From NCBI GenBank assembly GCA_019118465.1, contig DWYX01000015.1, positions 1-43,086 on the forward strand: a DNA stretch of 43,086 nucleotides, given 5' to 3'. This document shows positions 42,464 to 43,086 of this stretch, in pieces; within the stretch, counting starts at the first letter, position 1, and each line of letters opens with the position of its first letter. A program made the translations under genes and the position numbers. The notes beneath the pieces are model-generated. The model worked only from the letters and a program-made list of their open reading frames with translations, made no database searches and was not told where the DNA came from. This DNA comes from Candidatus Limosilactobacillus faecipullorum (lineage in GTDB: Bacteria; Bacillota; Bacilli; Lactobacillales; Lactobacillaceae).

Positions 42464-43086
<623 letters not shown>

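Overview
The window is a chromosomal, probably origin-proximal segment of a lactic acid bacterium. The partial 16S gene at the right end and the gene content fit the genus Limosilactobacillus (the fermentum/mucosae/gastricus/ingluviei side). The species is not settled from this sequence. Most genes are core housekeeping genes read rightward. The left-strand genes are mostly metabolic or regulatory additions, and they carry most of the interesting non-coding signals.

Layout. 1-5.7 kb: rpsF-ssb-rpsR, then gdpP-rplI-dnaB (translation, c-di-AMP turnover, replicative helicase). 5.7-7.4 kb: MFS transporter plus a small zinc-ribbon protein. 7.4-10.9 kb (minus): a LacI-type repressor followed by a VOC protein / zinc alcohol dehydrogenase / YczE-like membrane protein operon, with a promoter, a 20-bp operator palindrome and a cre site visible between them. 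11-11.6 kb (minus): two identical tRNA-Lys(CTT) genes flanking a membrane-protein frame with an early stop. 12-18.8 kb: walR-walK-walH-walI-walJ-htrA (cell-wall stress). 18.8-19.7 kb: a dense DnaA-box cluster, then rlmH. 19.8-21 kb: iron alcohol dehydrogenase with a cre site. 21-24 kb (minus): aminotransferase-D-hydroxyacid dehydrogenase operon behind an attenuator-like leader, with a small broken gene downstream. 24-26.5 kb: CtsR-controlled small HTH gene and clpL. 26.5-27.4 kb (minus): an FMN riboswitch joined to the C-terminal remnant of ribH, flanked by two parS-like sites, and a 43-aa membrane peptide gene. 27.5-37.6 kb: cardiolipin synthase, rexB-rexA (AddBA) and a Ser/Gly-rich lipoprotein. 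38-42 kb: purA, then pyrR, a PyrR-type attenuator and pyrF-pyrE. 42.1-43.1 kb: three tandem rRNA promoters and the start of a 16S gene.

No phage, insertion sequence, CRISPR array, defence cassette or secondary-metabolite cluster is visible. The most unusual content is non-coding. (1) A dispersed, apparently structured 3'-UTR element lies downstream of rpsR, ldhD, the ribH remnant and purA, and the two long copies show compensatory base changes. (2) A second diverged repeat pair lies at about 11.65 kb and 39.8 kb. (3) An orphan FMN riboswitch remains from a deleted riboflavin operon. (4) Five perfect DnaA boxes lie in 270 bp away from dnaA. (5) Two parS-like palindromes lie 500 bp apart. (6) An unidentified leader with mutually exclusive hairpins precedes the aminotransferase gene. 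No protein-coding system in the window looks wholly new.
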